A DNA stretch of 61,497 nucleotides. Source: a virus. The position numbers were made by a program, and so were the translations under genes. The stretch lies in the IMG/VR virus record IMGVR_UViG_3300030104_001836, positions 1 through 61,497 of that record. One strand, given 5' to 3'. The notes beneath the pieces were generated by a model. It was not told where the DNA came from. It did no database searches and saw nothing but the letters and a program-made list of their open reading frames with translations. Every line of letters begins with the position of its first letter. The stretch's first letter is position 1. Below are positions 1 through 7,865 of this stretch, piece by piece.

Positions 1-1
1 G

Positions 2-99
2 TTCTTATAATATGAATAAAGAAGTAGAAGCAATAATTAAAACTGTTTGTGAAGAAACAAACATAACCTTTGTTGAGTTGTGTAGTAAAAGGAGGTCTG
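2..99. repeat. Left copy of the 98-bp terminal direct repeat
   Basis: Bases 2-99 are identical to 61400-61497. Base 1 (g) differs from base 61399 (a), so the match is exactly 98 bp. The repeat covers the end of a small membrane-peptide gene and the first 88 bases of the DnaA-like gene. It shows that the contig ends join, giving a circular map of about 61.4 kb. Whether this is an assembly overlap of a permuted molecule or a physical end repeat cannot be decided here. It is much shorter than the terminal repeats usual in T7-like phages, which favours an assembly overlap. Confidence 0.9.
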
Positions 100-329
100 G
101 TAAGTTAACTAAGGCTAGAATTATATTTGTTATTTTATGTCAAAAAATATTAGGTAGTTCTTTGGCAGAAATAGGAGAGTACATATCTAAAAATCATGCT
201 ACAATATCAAGGTATGAAAAGAGGTATGACGAGGAAAATTGGGAGAATGCTTTTATAAGCAATAAAACAAATTACTTTGATACGCTCTATAAAAAAACAG
301 TAAAGGAAATTAGCAATGGAAGAGTCTAA
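12..329 (+). CDS. DnaA domain-IV-like DNA-binding protein
   Basis: A 105-residue protein. Residues 32-72 resemble the C-terminal DNA-binding domain of DnaA: a helix containing LTKAR, a second helix ending SSLAEIGEYI, then NHATISRYEKRY, which corresponds to the DnaA signature RDHTTV followed by a helix. There is no AAA+ ATPase domain, so it is a stand-alone domain that could bind DnaA-box-like sites as a replication accessory factor or regulator. Its Shine-Dalgarno AGGAGG (61393-61398) lies beyond the circular junction, 11 nt before the ATG in the repeated copy at 61410. It overlaps the next gene by 14 bp. The fold assignment rests on motif resemblance only. Confidence 0.7.
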   Translation: MNKEVEAIIKTVCEETNITFVELCSKRRSGKLTKARIIFVILCQKILGSSLAEIGEYISKNHATISRYEKRYDEENWENAFISNKTNYFDTLYKKTVKEISNGRV

Positions 330-744
330 AGGATTTTCTAAAGATGCAATAGTTAGAATTAATAATGAAAGGGATAATGTAGTGACTAAAAGAATATTAA
401 AAATAATTGAAGATAAAGAAGGAGAAATTAATCCTATTACAAATTTACATGAGTCTCCAGTTTATCATATTATGTTTGATGATGCCACAGAGAGAAAATT
501 ATTTCGTCATAAGATGATTGAATATTTGTCAATGGCTTATGGTAAATCTGTACAAAAATTTAAAAAAGTAATTGTTATAACAGATGTAAGCAGTACAGTT
601 GTCTGGGTAGTTGTTACCCAAGATTATCAATTAGATGTATTGCCACCACCTAAATTTTATAGAAAAATAGAAGATGGTCACAGTAATAGAGATTTAGAAA
701 TTAATAGAAAGTTTCAATGGAATTACGAAAAAGCAAACCAATGA
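316..744 (+). CDS. Conserved phage protein of unknown function
   Basis: A 142-residue soluble protein that I do not recognise. It is charged at the N-terminus, has a hydrophobic beta-like stretch around residues 82-102 (KKVIVITDVSSTVVWVVVT) and ends basic. The ATG at 316 has AAAGGA upstream and lies inside the end of the DnaA-like gene. Its TGA overlaps the ATG of the next gene (ATGA), so these genes are probably translationally coupled within the early operon. Confidence 0.75.
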   Translation: MEESKGFSKDAIVRINNERDNVVTKRILKIIEDKEGEINPITNLHESPVYHIMFDDATERKLFRHKMIEYLSMAYGKSVQKFKKVIVITDVSSTVVWVVVTQDYQLDVLPPPKFYRKIEDGHSNRDLEINRKFQWNYEKANQ

Positions 745-965
745 GAGTTAAAATATTTAGTGGTTTAGATTTAGTTTTTACTAAAGATTTTCCTCAAAAT
801 AAAACTTATGAAGGAGCTTCTATGTCACTTGAATTTGATAATAACATTAAAACAAAAAATCCAAAAATTACAAAATCTAAATTTGAAACAGAAGAAGTAG
901 AGTTTTGTGAATACGAAGGGTATGACAAAGAAAATAAAAAATACAAAGTAATAATGACAAAATGA
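741..965 (+). CDS. Small protein of unknown function
   Basis: A 74-residue protein beginning MRVKIFSG. I chose the ATG at 741 because it forms an ATGA overlap with the stop of the upstream gene; an in-frame ATG at 717 would add eight residues. It is rich in Lys, Asn and Glu, with no membrane segment and no recognisable domain. It ends in another ATGA overlap with the next gene. Confidence 0.6.
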   Translation: MRVKIFSGLDLVFTKDFPQNKTYEGASMSLEFDNNIKTKNPKITKSKFETEEVEFCEYEGYDKENKKYKVIMTK

Positions 966-1228
966 AAGTACATGAATACAATATTGGCACACCCATGTGG
1001 TCTAGCCAAAGCATAGGTTTATCTGAGAGTCGAATTAACAGACATCAGATTTTAGATGTTTCCATACTTCATAAGGATGCTTATGGAAATAGGACATTTC
1101 CAGACAAATATCGAGTAACAAAAAAATTTGCAGAGAAATATCCAAAACGAACATTTAAAAATATGAGAGAACAAATGTATGTTATCCCAATAGATGATCT
1201 ACCTGTCTCTCCAGAGGAGGACAAATGA
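962..1228 (+). CDS. Last gene of the early plus-strand operon, unknown function
   Basis: An 88-residue protein starting MKVHEYNIGTPMW and ending in the acidic tail SPEEDK. No domain is recognised. It is coupled to the upstream gene by ATGA and followed 20 bp later by a strong intrinsic terminator, so it is the last gene of the plus-strand transcription unit. Confidence 0.7.
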   Translation: MKVHEYNIGTPMWSSQSIGLSESRINRHQILDVSILHKDAYGNRTFPDKYRVTKKFAEKYPKRTFKNMREQMYVIPIDDLPVSPEEDK

Positions 1229-1247
1229 CATAGCTGAATTTTTTAGA

Positions 1248-1310
1248 CGGCAGGTCTTGGTACTCCCTTTCTTTTTATTTATACAAATCCAAGACTTGTC
1301 GTTTTTTTGT
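1248..1310 (+). terminator. Rho-independent terminator of the early operon
   Basis: The arms 1248-1260 and 1289-1301 pair over 13 bp (two are G-U pairs) around a 28-nt loop, followed by seven T at 1302-1308. It lies just after the last plus-strand gene and faces the minus-strand terminator at 1511-1544. Confidence 0.75.
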
Positions 1311-1510
1311 TTTCCCACCAACCTCCCCGTGCTCTCTTATCTATTTTATATGCTATTAGAGCTTTCTCCGGCCAAACTTTTTCAAAATGCTTTTAAACCC
1401 ATAAAAATTAACGCTGGTTAAGTTTTTATAGTTCTGTAGTGCAATCACACCAAAGACATTTAATTTAAGCATTTACGATACCTTTATGTTATGTTTTTTT
1501 AAGTTTTAGA
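1311..1510. other. Intergenic stretch between convergent terminators
   Basis: About 200 bp between the ends of the plus- and minus-strand transcription units. Frames here are short and lack ribosome-binding sites. I saw no tRNA-like fold, repeat or promoter. It looks like spacer DNA. Confidence 0.5.
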
Positions 1511-1544
1511 CAAAAAAAAATGTCGCCACACCGAAGCATGACGA
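1511..1544 (-). terminator. Rho-independent terminator of the late region, UUCG tetraloop
   Basis: On the minus strand the arms (1536-1543 and 1524-1531) enclose UUCG, giving an 8-bp stem closed by C-G. Three pairs are G-U on the minus strand and would be mismatches on the plus strand, which fixes the direction. A run of nine T follows (plus-strand A's at 1512-1520). It sits directly after the last minus-strand gene. Confidence 0.75.
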
Positions 1545-1823
1545 TTAAATTAATTCCTTATAAGAAACTGTTAAATATTCGATTGTAACACCCCAAGATT
1601 TTGGAATAGCTATTTCTCCACCACCATGATTGTCATCTTTATCTGTACACCATGATCGCATAATAACTATTCTTTCTTTATCATTAACAATCATCCATCC
1701 TACTTCTTGACAAATAGCTAATCGTGCCTTTTGAATTTCTTCAAAAGATTTCCAACCTGTTTCTGCATCACGAGCATCTTTCCAAGTTAAACGAACCATT
1801 GGATATTTATTAATGTCTACCAT
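1545..1823 (-). CDS. Small unknown protein, last gene of the late region
   Basis: A 92-residue soluble protein, MVDINKYPMVRLTW..., with a Trp-rich core (GWKSFEEI, VGWMIV, RSWCTDK) and a glycine cluster DDNHGGGEIAIP. I do not recognise a domain. Its ATG overlaps the stop of the upstream gene (TAATG), implying coupled translation. It is the last gene before the tetraloop terminator. Confidence 0.7.
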   Translation of the reverse strand: MVDINKYPMVRLTWKDARDAETGWKSFEEIQKARLAICQEVGWMIVNDKERIVIMRSWCTDKDDNHGGGEIAIPKSWGVTIEYLTVSYKELI

Positions 1824-1963
1824 TACAATCTTACTAAACCTACTTTGTTACCATAAATTAATGACGGGCCTTTCTTTTTTACTTTCTTTTTCTTTTTCTT
1901 TTTTTGTCTTTTTGTTGGTTTTCTTTTAGTTGTCATTGGTAATTTTGAACGAGATATAACCAT
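1823..1963 (-). CDS. Very basic 46-residue protein
   Basis: A 46-residue protein starting MVISRSKLPM with a central tract of about fifteen Lys/Arg residues and ending KVGLVRL. Its start forms TAATG with the stop of the 569-residue gene and its stop forms TAATG with the next start, so it fits exactly between two genes. The basic tract could contact nucleic acid; this is inference from composition only. Confidence 0.6.
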   Translation of the reverse strand: MVISRSKLPMTTKRKPTKRQKKKKKKKVKKKGPSLIYGNKVGLVRL

Positions 1964-3672
1964 TAAAAACCTTTCATTTTAAAACCAGATAATCCTTTAC
2001 CATCTACCATTCCGCCTTGAGAAAAATATTGTTGAGGATTACCTATGTAATTTGTTGAACCACCATATGGTGCACCACCAAATAAAAATTCTTGTGCTGT
2101 TGGATCATAAAAACCACCAGCTAATTGCATTTGTTCTGGCCCACCTGTGTAATTAGGTACAAAACCTTCGTCTTGTCTATATTGACGAACAAGACTATAA
2201 TCTGGAAGTGTTGTAGTAGTAGTGTCATCTTGTTCACCACCACCGCCACCTCCACCTCCACCAGTATTAATACCAGCATTATTTTGTTGTGATTCACCAG
2301 TCATTGGGTTTTTACCCATACGATCAAGTTCCATACGAGCATTAAATATTTGTTGTTTTAAAAAAGGATCACTTACAGATCCAGCATCTAAACCAGCTAA
2401 GTCTGCTAAACCACCAGAGGTTGCAGGGGGTGGATTTATTTTATAATAATCAGCTTGAGTACCATAATAATTTTTATCAAAGTTTTTATTACCAATGTTA
2501 GCACCAACTAAAACATCTTCAAATTCTTGGATTGAAGGATTTTTGTAATTACCTTTTCCTCCTTTTCCTTCTGTAAATAAATCAGTAAAACCTTCTGGAT
2601 TTTTTTCAATAATTCTATTTATATATTCTTGTTTTAATTTTGCTGTTTCTTCCGCAGTTTTACCTGTTATTGAATTAAGTTTATTTAATATGCTTGCCGC
2701 TCCTGCCGAACCAAGAAATTTATTTTCATAAGCTGGTGTTTTTAATGCACTTTTAAGTAAATTAAATGTAAAAAAATCAGATATTTTCATATCACTAAGT
2801 TGATTTAAGTTTTCAGCCGCAAACTTTTCTTCAGCCGCACCTAAACCTTTTATGGCACTAATAATATCTTTTTCTGGTACTCCTTGACCTATTAATCTTC
2901 TGTAAGCACCATACATTTTACCACTTACTTCACCTACACCTTGTATAAAATATTTTGTTTTACCATCTTTTGTTTCTTTTCTAGTTTCATCATCATCATC
3001 ATCATCATCATCAAATTTCATTTCAGTATCATCATCACTACCATCACCTTTACCTGTGCCATCACCTATGCTAAATTCACCTTCATTTACACCACCTGCA
3101 CCTGCTAGAGTTCCACCTACTGGTTTTCCACCTATATTTGAAATACCCGCATTTAGCATAGTTGCGGCCGCATATTGATTTGGATCCATTGGGGTAGATA
3201 CACCAGATAAATATGATGAGCCACCCGGAATAGGATCATTATTTGGTTTAACATAATTTAATCCTTGTTGTAATCCGGGGTCAACTGTATTTGGTTGAGT
3301 TGCATTATAAATTGATTGTCCAACACTGCTAGTTCCAGAACTAGAACCAGAACCTTGACCACTACCTATTGTAGAATAATCTGCTCCTCCACCATGAGGA
3401 CTACCACTACTAATAACATTAGAAGAAAAAGGTGTACTGCTAATTTTTTCTTCTCCAATTGCAGTGTCCTCTGCACCCATACCATCTAAACTAATAATAC
3501 CTTTTGGCCCCATGTTAGGTTTACCATTCATTGATCCATGTATGTTTGCTTGTACAAGCATATCAATTTCTGGTTGCGTTATATAAGCTAACTGTGTGTC
3601 TGGTGCATCTGGAGATGACTTCCATCTTACAGGTGCTTTAACCTCTTTTGTTTTTCCTAAATAATTTTTCAT
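1963..3672 (-). CDS. Gly-rich, low-complexity protein with conserved N-terminal motif; possible virion protein
   Basis: A 569-residue protein of unknown function. The N-terminus carries a compact motif around residues 33-65 (QPEIDMLVQANIHGSMNGKP, GPKGIISLDGMG). The middle has Gly/Ser-rich runs, an eight-residue poly-Asp tract, a helical region (about 245-400) and a nine-residue poly-Gly tract. It ends QGGMVDGKGLSGFKMKGF, a variant of the GGMV/FKG tail seen in other small proteins of this phage. Its ATG overlaps the previous stop (ATGA). Composition and location with late genes suggest a virion-associated role, but this is not shown. Confidence 0.7.
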   Translation of the reverse strand: MKNYLGKTKEVKAPVRWKSSPDAPDTQLAYITQPEIDMLVQANIHGSMNGKPNMGPKGIISLDGMGAEDTAIGEEKISSTPFSSNVISSGSPHGGGADYSTIGSGQGSGSSSGTSSVGQSIYNATQPNTVDPGLQQGLNYVKPNNDPIPGGSSYLSGVSTPMDPNQYAAATMLNAGISNIGGKPVGGTLAGAGGVNEGEFSIGDGTGKGDGSDDDTEMKFDDDDDDDDETRKETKDGKTKYFIQGVGEVSGKMYGAYRRLIGQGVPEKDIISAIKGLGAAEEKFAAENLNQLSDMKISDFFTFNLLKSALKTPAYENKFLGSAGAASILNKLNSITGKTAEETAKLKQEYINRIIEKNPEGFTDLFTEGKGGKGNYKNPSIQEFEDVLVGANIGNKNFDKNYYGTQADYYKINPPPATSGGLADLAGLDAGSVSDPFLKQQIFNARMELDRMGKNPMTGESQQNNAGINTGGGGGGGGGEQDDTTTTTLPDYSLVRQYRQDEGFVPNYTGGPEQMQLAGGFYDPTAQEFLFGGAPYGGSTNYIGNPQQYFSQGGMVDGKGLSGFKMKGF

Positions 3673-3836
3673 TTCTTCTCTTTCTTGTTTTTGGGTTTGG
3701 TATCACTCTTTCCTTTAGTCATTAAATCGTTGACAATTAAAGCCATTGTTTTTTTATCCAATGGCTTAAATTTGTCTGACTTTTTTTTAGTCTTGAGTCT
3801 TCTGCCAGAAGAAATACGAGATGGTTCTCTTTGCAT
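3669..3836 (-). CDS. Basic 55-residue protein
   Basis: MQREPSRISSGRRLKTKKK... ending in KNKKEKK. Strongly basic with one short hydrophobic helix (MALIVNDLM). The start overlaps the upstream stop as TAATG and the stop overlaps the next start as ATGA. These overlaps on both sides are the main evidence that it is real. Confidence 0.6.
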   Translation of the reverse strand: MQREPSRISSGRRLKTKKKSDKFKPLDKKTMALIVNDLMTKGKSDTKPKNKKEKK

Positions 3837-3973
3837 TATTTCTTCTTTGCTTTTTTCTTTGCTCTTTTTTTCATGGATTTCTTTTTACCTTTGACCATTC
3901 CGCCTCCACGCATCATAGTCATGTTTTTATCCATCATCATTTTTGCTCTTTTTTTTGGTGATTTTCCAACCAT
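3836..3973 (-). CDS. Met/Lys-rich 45-residue protein with GGMV motif
   Basis: A 45-residue protein starting MVGKSPKKRAKMMM, with RGGGMVKGKKK and a C-terminal poly-Lys/Ala tail. It has a good Shine-Dalgarno AGGAGAA about 9 nt before the ATG and overlaps the end of the upstream gene by 37 bp. The GGMVK motif recurs in other small basic proteins of this phage (45727-46439). Confidence 0.6.
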   Translation of the reverse strand: MVGKSPKKRAKMMMDKNMTMMRGGGMVKGKKKSMKKRAKKKAKKK

Positions 3974-4503
3974 ATTTTATTTCTCCTATAAGTTTGTCTT
4001 AATAATACAGTATCTTGATAGTATTCTTTATTCCACTTATCATAATACCCTTGTTTATGAAGATCGCTTGATGCTTTCTCCAGCTCTTTAAAAGGCTGAA
4101 TGAGAACCATATAAAATTCATTCTCTAATTCAAAATCACCTTCTAAAAATTCTACTTCTTCCTCGCCTTCATCATCTGGATGAAAAGGCATAAGGTATAC
4201 ATCATCCATTACAAATGTATGGTTTAATGCATTAATGTAACAACTTAGCTCATCTATTGTAATATTCATATCATCAGAAGCTACAATAATAAGTTTTTTA
4301 TTTTGTTCTTGTATTGTTCTTGCTTCCTTTACAACAGTAAACAAATAATCTTTTGCATTTTTTACCTCAACAATTTTTACTTGATCTTTTAATCGAGCTT
4401 GTTTTGCATAAGGACAAATAGGCCAATCATTAAGTTTGTTGCTTTTCTTTTCAACAAAATTAATTGACCAATTTAATATATCTTTTGTTATTTTTTTTCG
4501 CAC
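3937..4503 (-). CDS. Unknown 188-residue late protein, GTG start
   Basis: A soluble protein with a basic N-terminus (MRKKITKDILNW), a central hydrophobic beta-like segment (NKKLIIVASDDMNITIDEL), an acidic patch (DDEGEEEVEFLEGDFE) and a tyrosine-rich basic C-terminus. The start codon is GTG (plus-strand cac at 4501-4503), inside the end of the upstream Cys-rich gene. No family recognised. The layout suggests translation coupled to the upstream gene. Confidence 0.7.
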   Translation of the reverse strand: MRKKITKDILNWSINFVEKKSNKLNDWPICPYAKQARLKDQVKIVEVKNAKDYLFTVVKEARTIQEQNKKLIIVASDDMNITIDELSCYINALNHTFVMDDVYLMPFHPDDEGEEEVEFLEGDFELENEFYMVLIQPFKELEKASSDLHKQGYYDKWNKEYYQDTVLLRQTYRRNKIWLENHQKKEQK

Positions 4504-4652
4504 TCACAAACCGTTTTACCACAATTACATTTAGGTTTTTCTTTTGTATTATTAGTTGTTAACATATTAATTAATTGATTAACCTCTGCCCATGGTTTTT
4601 TACTTAAATAATTTAATAAAATATTTAATTCATTTTCATTAAGTGTTTTCAT
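4488..4652 (-). CDS. 54-residue protein with C-terminal cysteine cluster
   Basis: Begins MKTLNENELN, has one amphipathic helical region, and ends KCNCGKTVCECEKK. The four cysteines (CxC-x4-CxC) could hold a zinc ion or form a metal-binding knuckle. It overlaps the genes on either side by 14-16 bp. Function unknown. Confidence 0.6.
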   Translation of the reverse strand: MKTLNENELNILLNYLSKKPWAEVNQLINMLTTNNTKEKPKCNCGKTVCECEKK

Positions 4653-4851
4653 TTCTTTCCTTTATTACCCTTTCTAAATCATCTTCGTGACAAACAATCC
4701 AAAAACCTTTTCTATGTTTTTGACACAAAGTTAACACAGTTGTTTTGTTTTCTGCATCAGCTAATTTTTTTGTAGCATCCCATAAAGAAATAACAGAATG
4801 TTTTTTTCTTTCTTCTTTTTTAACTAATAAATTTAAGTTTATATTATGCAT
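4639..4851 (-). CDS. Small conserved phage protein, unknown function
   Basis: A 70-residue protein. Residues 21-62 (SLWDATKKLADAE, then a beta strand TVLTLCQKHRKGFWIVCHEDDLERV) have the look of a compact alpha/beta phage protein family, but I cannot assign a function. The ATG overlaps the upstream stop. Confidence 0.65.
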   Translation of the reverse strand: MHNINLNLLVKKEERKKHSVISLWDATKKLADAENKTTVLTLCQKHRKGFWIVCHEDDLERVIKERNENT

Positions 4852-5123
4852 TAATGTACAGTTGTGCTTGTTTCCATTTGACTTAATAATTTTGTTTTAT
4901 GCATTTCTTCAATAGGTGTTATATTGTGTGATAATATTTCTCCAAATATATTATCTCTTATAACATCTAAAAAAGTTTTACATTTATCGTATGGATATTT
5001 ATCTCTAACAACAAAAGACATAAGTTGTACGGGAAATTCACCATCTGTATCTTCTGGTCTTTCTACAGCAGAATAAATAATGTCTAAAGTTATATACTCG
5101 TTATCTTTTTTTTCAATTTTCAT
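4851..5123 (-). CDS. Unknown 90-residue protein
   Basis: A soluble acidic protein, MKIEKKDNEYITLDIIYSA..., with no recognised motif. The start lies within the end of the upstream gene. It is one of a run of tightly packed small genes after the lysis cassette. Confidence 0.65.
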   Translation of the reverse strand: MKIEKKDNEYITLDIIYSAVERPEDTDGEFPVQLMSFVVRDKYPYDKCKTFLDVIRDNIFGEILSHNITPIEEMHKTKLLSQMETSTTVH

Positions 5124-5367
5124 ATTTATCTTCTATAATTTTATAAATTTTTAAGTTACCTTCTGCATCTGGTTTTAGTTCTGCTTTAACTTGACCACAT
5201 TCATACCGAATAGTATTAACTCTATTATCTGAAAGGTTACGTTCAGCTTCACGTTTTGCTTTTAAACATTTTGATAAGCCATCTGTCATCATATGGCCGT
5301 CAAGCGACCCATTGACAAACATACACAAAGAAAACACTGTGGCGATTGTGCTAGTGATTGGTTCCAT
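5113..5367 (-). CDS. Small exported or membrane-anchored protein next to the lysis cassette
   Basis: An 84-residue protein whose first 20 residues are hydrophobic (MEPITSTIATVFSLCMFVNG), a likely signal or anchor sequence. The remainder is hydrophilic, with paired cysteines at CLKAKREAERNL and YECGQVKAEL. The size and position are compatible with a small periplasmic or spanin-like component, but no lipobox or clear spanin motif is visible. Confidence 0.55.
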   Translation of the reverse strand: MEPITSTIATVFSLCMFVNGSLDGHMMTDGLSKCLKAKREAERNLSDNRVNTIRYECGQVKAELKPDAEGNLKIYKIIEDKYEN

Positions 5368-5749
5368 TTTTATTTTCCCTTACTTTATCTTTTAATTTTT
5401 CTACATCTTTTTGTAGTTTTAACACTTGGTCTTTTAAAAAATTTATATTTACGGTGTTAGACATCATCGATTCCATTTCAGATTGTAACTTTTCTTGAGT
5501 AGCAGAAATAAATTCCACTAACATGAATAATTCATTAATTTGAGGTGAAACCATATCACCTTTAGGAACACCAATAATAAATTCATTAGCGGCTGTTAAA
5601 TCTTTTTCTGTTAAAACTAATGAAGTTTCTACTTGCGTTAGTCTAGCTATTACACCAAAATACGCCCACGTTCCTACAGCAACCAACGTGATTAGGCTAG
5701 CAACCGTTTTAAGTGGCATCTGCACATTAGTGCTCTCAGATACTTTCAC
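5351..5749 (-). CDS. Membrane-anchored coiled-coil protein, possible spanin-like or holin accessory
   Basis: A 132-residue protein with one N-terminal membrane segment (about residues 13-34, KTVASLITLVAVGTWAYFGV), then mainly helical sequence ending in a charged coiled coil (FLKDQVLKLQKDVEKLKDKV). Architecture and position after endolysin and holin resemble inner-membrane spanin subunits, but I see no partner lipoprotein, so the role is inference. Overlaps its neighbours by ATGA-type junctions. Confidence 0.6.
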   Translation of the reverse strand: MKVSESTNVQMPLKTVASLITLVAVGTWAYFGVIARLTQVETSLVLTEKDLTAANEFIIGVPKGDMVSPQINELFMLVEFISATQEKLQSEMESMMSNTVNINFLKDQVLKLQKDVEKLKDKVRENKNGTNH

Positions 5750-5970
5750 GACTCTTTATTTTCTGTTTTAGTTTGTCTAGTTCCTCCTACATACAAACCA
5801 AACCATGCCGCTCCAGCACCAACAACCACAGAAACAAAAGCTGATTGTGCATTCGTTGGGTCTGGTAACTGCATAAACCATTCAGTTGTTCTGTAAAAAG
5901 AAAAACCATACAATGTAATTAATAAACGTGGAAATATTCTCCATGCTGTTAATCTTTGCGGTGTAATCAT
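5746..5970 (-). CDS. Small membrane protein of the lysis region
   Basis: A 74-residue protein with two likely membrane segments (LLITLYGFSFY and AFVSVVVGAGAAWFGLYVGG) and a polar C-terminal tail. Together with the 3-TM holin immediately upstream it may help form or regulate the lysis hole; this is inferred from position and topology only. Confidence 0.6.
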   Translation of the reverse strand: MITPQRLTAWRIFPRLLITLYGFSFYRTTEWFMQLPDPTNAQSAFVSVVVGAGAAWFGLYVGGTRQTKTENKES

Positions 5971-6362
5971 TTCTTTTTAAATTGTGCCAGACCTGCTTTA
6001 CCAAATCTGTATCCAAATGAACTACCAATACAAACATATAAACAAGTAGCAAACCAAGATGGAGTGCTTTCTTCAAGAAAAATAAAACCTTCTTTTACAT
6101 ACATTTGAGTCCAAGGCAGAAAACAACAAATCAAAATTCCGCCAAAGATGACTGTCCAAAATTCATCTTTATACGACCCTTTCATTTGGTCTACGGCTGA
6201 TGCTTCCCAAGAAACCTCACCTGCTATTTGTTGCTGACGCAATTTAGTTTTAGCTTGTATTTCTGTAAGTTTAGCCTCTTGCTTAATTCGTTTTGTTTCT
6301 ACGAAGCCAGTTACTGCTTGCCCGGCAACACCGAGCAAGGGTTTTAATAATAAGTTTAACAT
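5967..6362 (-). CDS. Holin of the 3-TM superfamily
   Basis: A 131-residue protein. An N-terminal hydrophobic stretch (LLLKPLLGVAGQAV) is followed by a charged helix (KRIKQEAKLTEIQAKTKLR), then WEASAVDQMKGSYKDEFW, which is characteristic of the GTA-type 3-TM holin family, and two strong membrane helices (VIFGGILICCFLPW and ATCLYVCIGSSFGYRFG). Holins make the inner-membrane hole that times lysis and releases the endolysin. Its ATG overlaps the stop of the 35-residue membrane peptide (TAATG), and the endolysin gene is just upstream. Confidence 0.8.
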   Translation of the reverse strand: MLNLLLKPLLGVAGQAVTGFVETKRIKQEAKLTEIQAKTKLRQQQIAGEVSWEASAVDQMKGSYKDEFWTVIFGGILICCFLPWTQMYVKEGFIFLEESTPSWFATCLYVCIGSSFGYRFGKAGLAQFKKK

Positions 6363-6469
6363 TAGAATATTTGTCCCCAGATAATAACAACAACTATAGC
6401 TATAACTGCAACAGTTCCTATCTTACCTTTTTTGGATAAACCATTCCACATTGATTTAATTTTTTCCAT
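6362..6469 (-). CDS. 35-residue single-pass membrane peptide of the lysis cassette
   Basis: MEKIKSMWNGLSKKGKIG followed by a single hydrophobic helix (TVAVIAIVVVIIWGQIF). A good Shine-Dalgarno AAGGAG lies 6 nt before the ATG. It sits between endolysin and holin and overlaps the holin start by TAATG. It may tune holin action, but no family is recognised. Confidence 0.65.
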   Translation of the reverse strand: MEKIKSMWNGLSKKGKIGTVAVIAIVVVIIWGQIF

Positions 6470-6480
6470 ATTTTCTCCTT

Positions 6481-6891
6481 TTATTTTACATCATTAAAAA
6501 AAAGATGACCCCCATGATCATAAACAGGTTCTTTACCTTCTGCCCACTTAGGTGGACTTTTCATTGATTTAGCATAATAATGTGTTGATCCTTTTGTTGG
6601 ATCATCATACATTCCACTAATCACTTTAGCTGATAATTCTAAATAATCTTCTAAATCATTTAACTTTAAAGCTAAAATTTTATTTCTATTAGGATCGTTT
6701 TCATTCCAACATGAAAACTGCCATTTTTTTAAACAGACATCTTTAATAGTTTTACCCATCCAAGTTTGTTTGTCTCTTCTATTTTTTATAACATGACCTA
6801 CAGCAATCTTGCCTTGCTCATCTTCTCCACGAGCTTCTCCCCATATGGTTCTAGCCATGTATTCTATATTTTCACTAACTCCCTCAAGCAT
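6481..6891 (-). CDS. Endolysin, SleB-type cell wall hydrolase
   Basis: A 136-residue Hydrolase_2/SleB-like protein. It has the family motif ARTIWGEARGE (residues 13-23, with E19 as the expected catalytic acid), GHVIKNR, the QFSCWN segment and THYYA near the C-terminus. Such enzymes cleave the glycan strands of peptidoglycan. It lacks a signal peptide, so it should need the holin encoded just downstream to reach the wall. Confidence 0.85.
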   Translation of the reverse strand: MLEGVSENIEYMARTIWGEARGEDEQGKIAVGHVIKNRRDKQTWMGKTIKDVCLKKWQFSCWNENDPNRNKILALKLNDLEDYLELSAKVISGMYDDPTKGSTHYYAKSMKSPPKWAEGKEPVYDHGGHLFFNDVK

Positions 6892-7114
6892 TTTTTTTTA
6901 CCTTTTCAATTAATATTTTTAAATACCATTCTGCTTTTTCTAAAGATTGATACTTTGGTTCTTTTGATATGTGATCATAACGTAATAAATATTTAAGAAT
7001 ATTTCCTTTTAAATACCCTTGAAACTGTACGTCAGACAAAGTATTTTCTAAAACAGATATGACTTCTTGTTTACCATTTGTATAATGATCTGGATGATTA
7101 ACTGGATCAGACAT
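6884..7114 (-). CDS. DUF3310 (SaV-like) protein
   Basis: A 76-residue protein, MSDPVNHPDHYTNGKQEVI..., matching the DUF3310 pattern: NHPxHY near the start, then GYLKGNILKYLLRY and a final helix with KAEWYLKILI. The family is common in phages; its function is not established. I chose the ATG at 7114 because conservation starts there and it overlaps the phosphoesterase stop by 8 bp; upstream in-frame starts exist at 7126 and 7138. Confidence 0.8.
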   Translation of the reverse strand: MSDPVNHPDHYTNGKQEVISVLENTLSDVQFQGYLKGNILKYLLRYDHISKEPKYQSLEKAEWYLKILIEKVKKNA

Positions 7115-7814
7115 GAACTTTGCCATCCCAAGTACCACCTTTTTTTAGAACCATAGGTACAATATGTGGTATACCATCAGTAATAACAGCACAAGATAAC
7201 ACAGGTCTTTTAACGGCAACTCTGCTGTATTTAAAAGCTAAATTATCTTTATCTATTAAACATCCTACATTCATTGCCCACATTAATTTCTCTGGACTAG
7301 ATATGTAATTTATAACAGCTCTCGTATGATAATGAGCTTGTACCACATTCATTGATACTGCCGCACATACTTGTAAAACATTTGAAGATTGCTGATGAAC
7401 AAAATATATTTTTTCACCATTACTAGCTTCTAATGTTAAAGTGTGATGCCATGTCCATTTATTACTTACACCTAACATTTCATTGTATGGTTTAAGTAGT
7501 TCAACAGGTATCTTAGCTGTATTAGCTTTACGAAAAGCCATACTTCCATGATTAGATTCAAGAAGATATAACTTAGGAAATATTTTTTCTAATTCCTTAA
7601 TTATTTTTCTTCCTTTTTCTAACTCAATAGCAGGCGAGTCAAGTTCTGTAGATGACTCGTGATATGATGAAGCTGAGTAGTCTAGCTCATCGCCCATATT
7701 TACAACACAATCCGGCTTGTATTGTTTATTAATTTTCTTAATAAAATCTAACGCTTCGGGGTGACAGTACGGAGCGTGGAGGTCAGAGATTACAAAAATT
7801 CTTTTGTATCCCAT
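7107..7814 (-). CDS. Calcineurin-like metallophosphoesterase
   Basis: A 235-residue protein with the metal-binding motifs of the family: DLH at 11-13, GDELD at 41-45, ESNHG around 87-91 (GNH variant) and AHYHTRA around 161-167 (GHxH variant). It probably hydrolyses a phosphodiester or phosphomonoester; the substrate cannot be told from sequence. It lies between the giant protein and the lysis genes, so it is probably expressed late. Confidence 0.85.
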   Translation of the reverse strand: MGYKRIFVISDLHAPYCHPEALDFIKKINKQYKPDCVVNMGDELDYSASSYHESSTELDSPAIELEKGRKIIKELEKIFPKLYLLESNHGSMAFRKANTAKIPVELLKPYNEMLGVSNKWTWHHTLTLEASNGEKIYFVHQQSSNVLQVCAAVSMNVVQAHYHTRAVINYISSPEKLMWAMNVGCLIDKDNLAFKYSRVAVKRPVLSCAVITDGIPHIVPMVLKKGGTWDGKVHV

Positions 7815-7865
7815 ATTTTTCCTTTGTTAAAAAATTATAGGTGATTAAAATTGATTTGACAACAC

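Noticed and set aside
1311-1510. Possible tRNA or small RNA in the convergent spacer
   Set aside because: I found no cloverleaf, no T-loop GGTTCRA-type motif and no stable nested hairpins apart from the two terminators.
2987-3013. ATC/TCA trinucleotide run and the nearby CCA/CCT run at 2237-2263
   Set aside because: These are coding microsatellites giving poly-Asp and poly-Gly in the 569-residue protein, not a CRISPR array or regulatory repeat.
3690-4091. Plus-strand hydrophobic frames that look like membrane proteins
   Set aside because: Phe/Leu/Ser-rich translations are antisense shadows of Lys/Arg-rich minus-strand genes at 3669-3973 and the end of 3937-4503.
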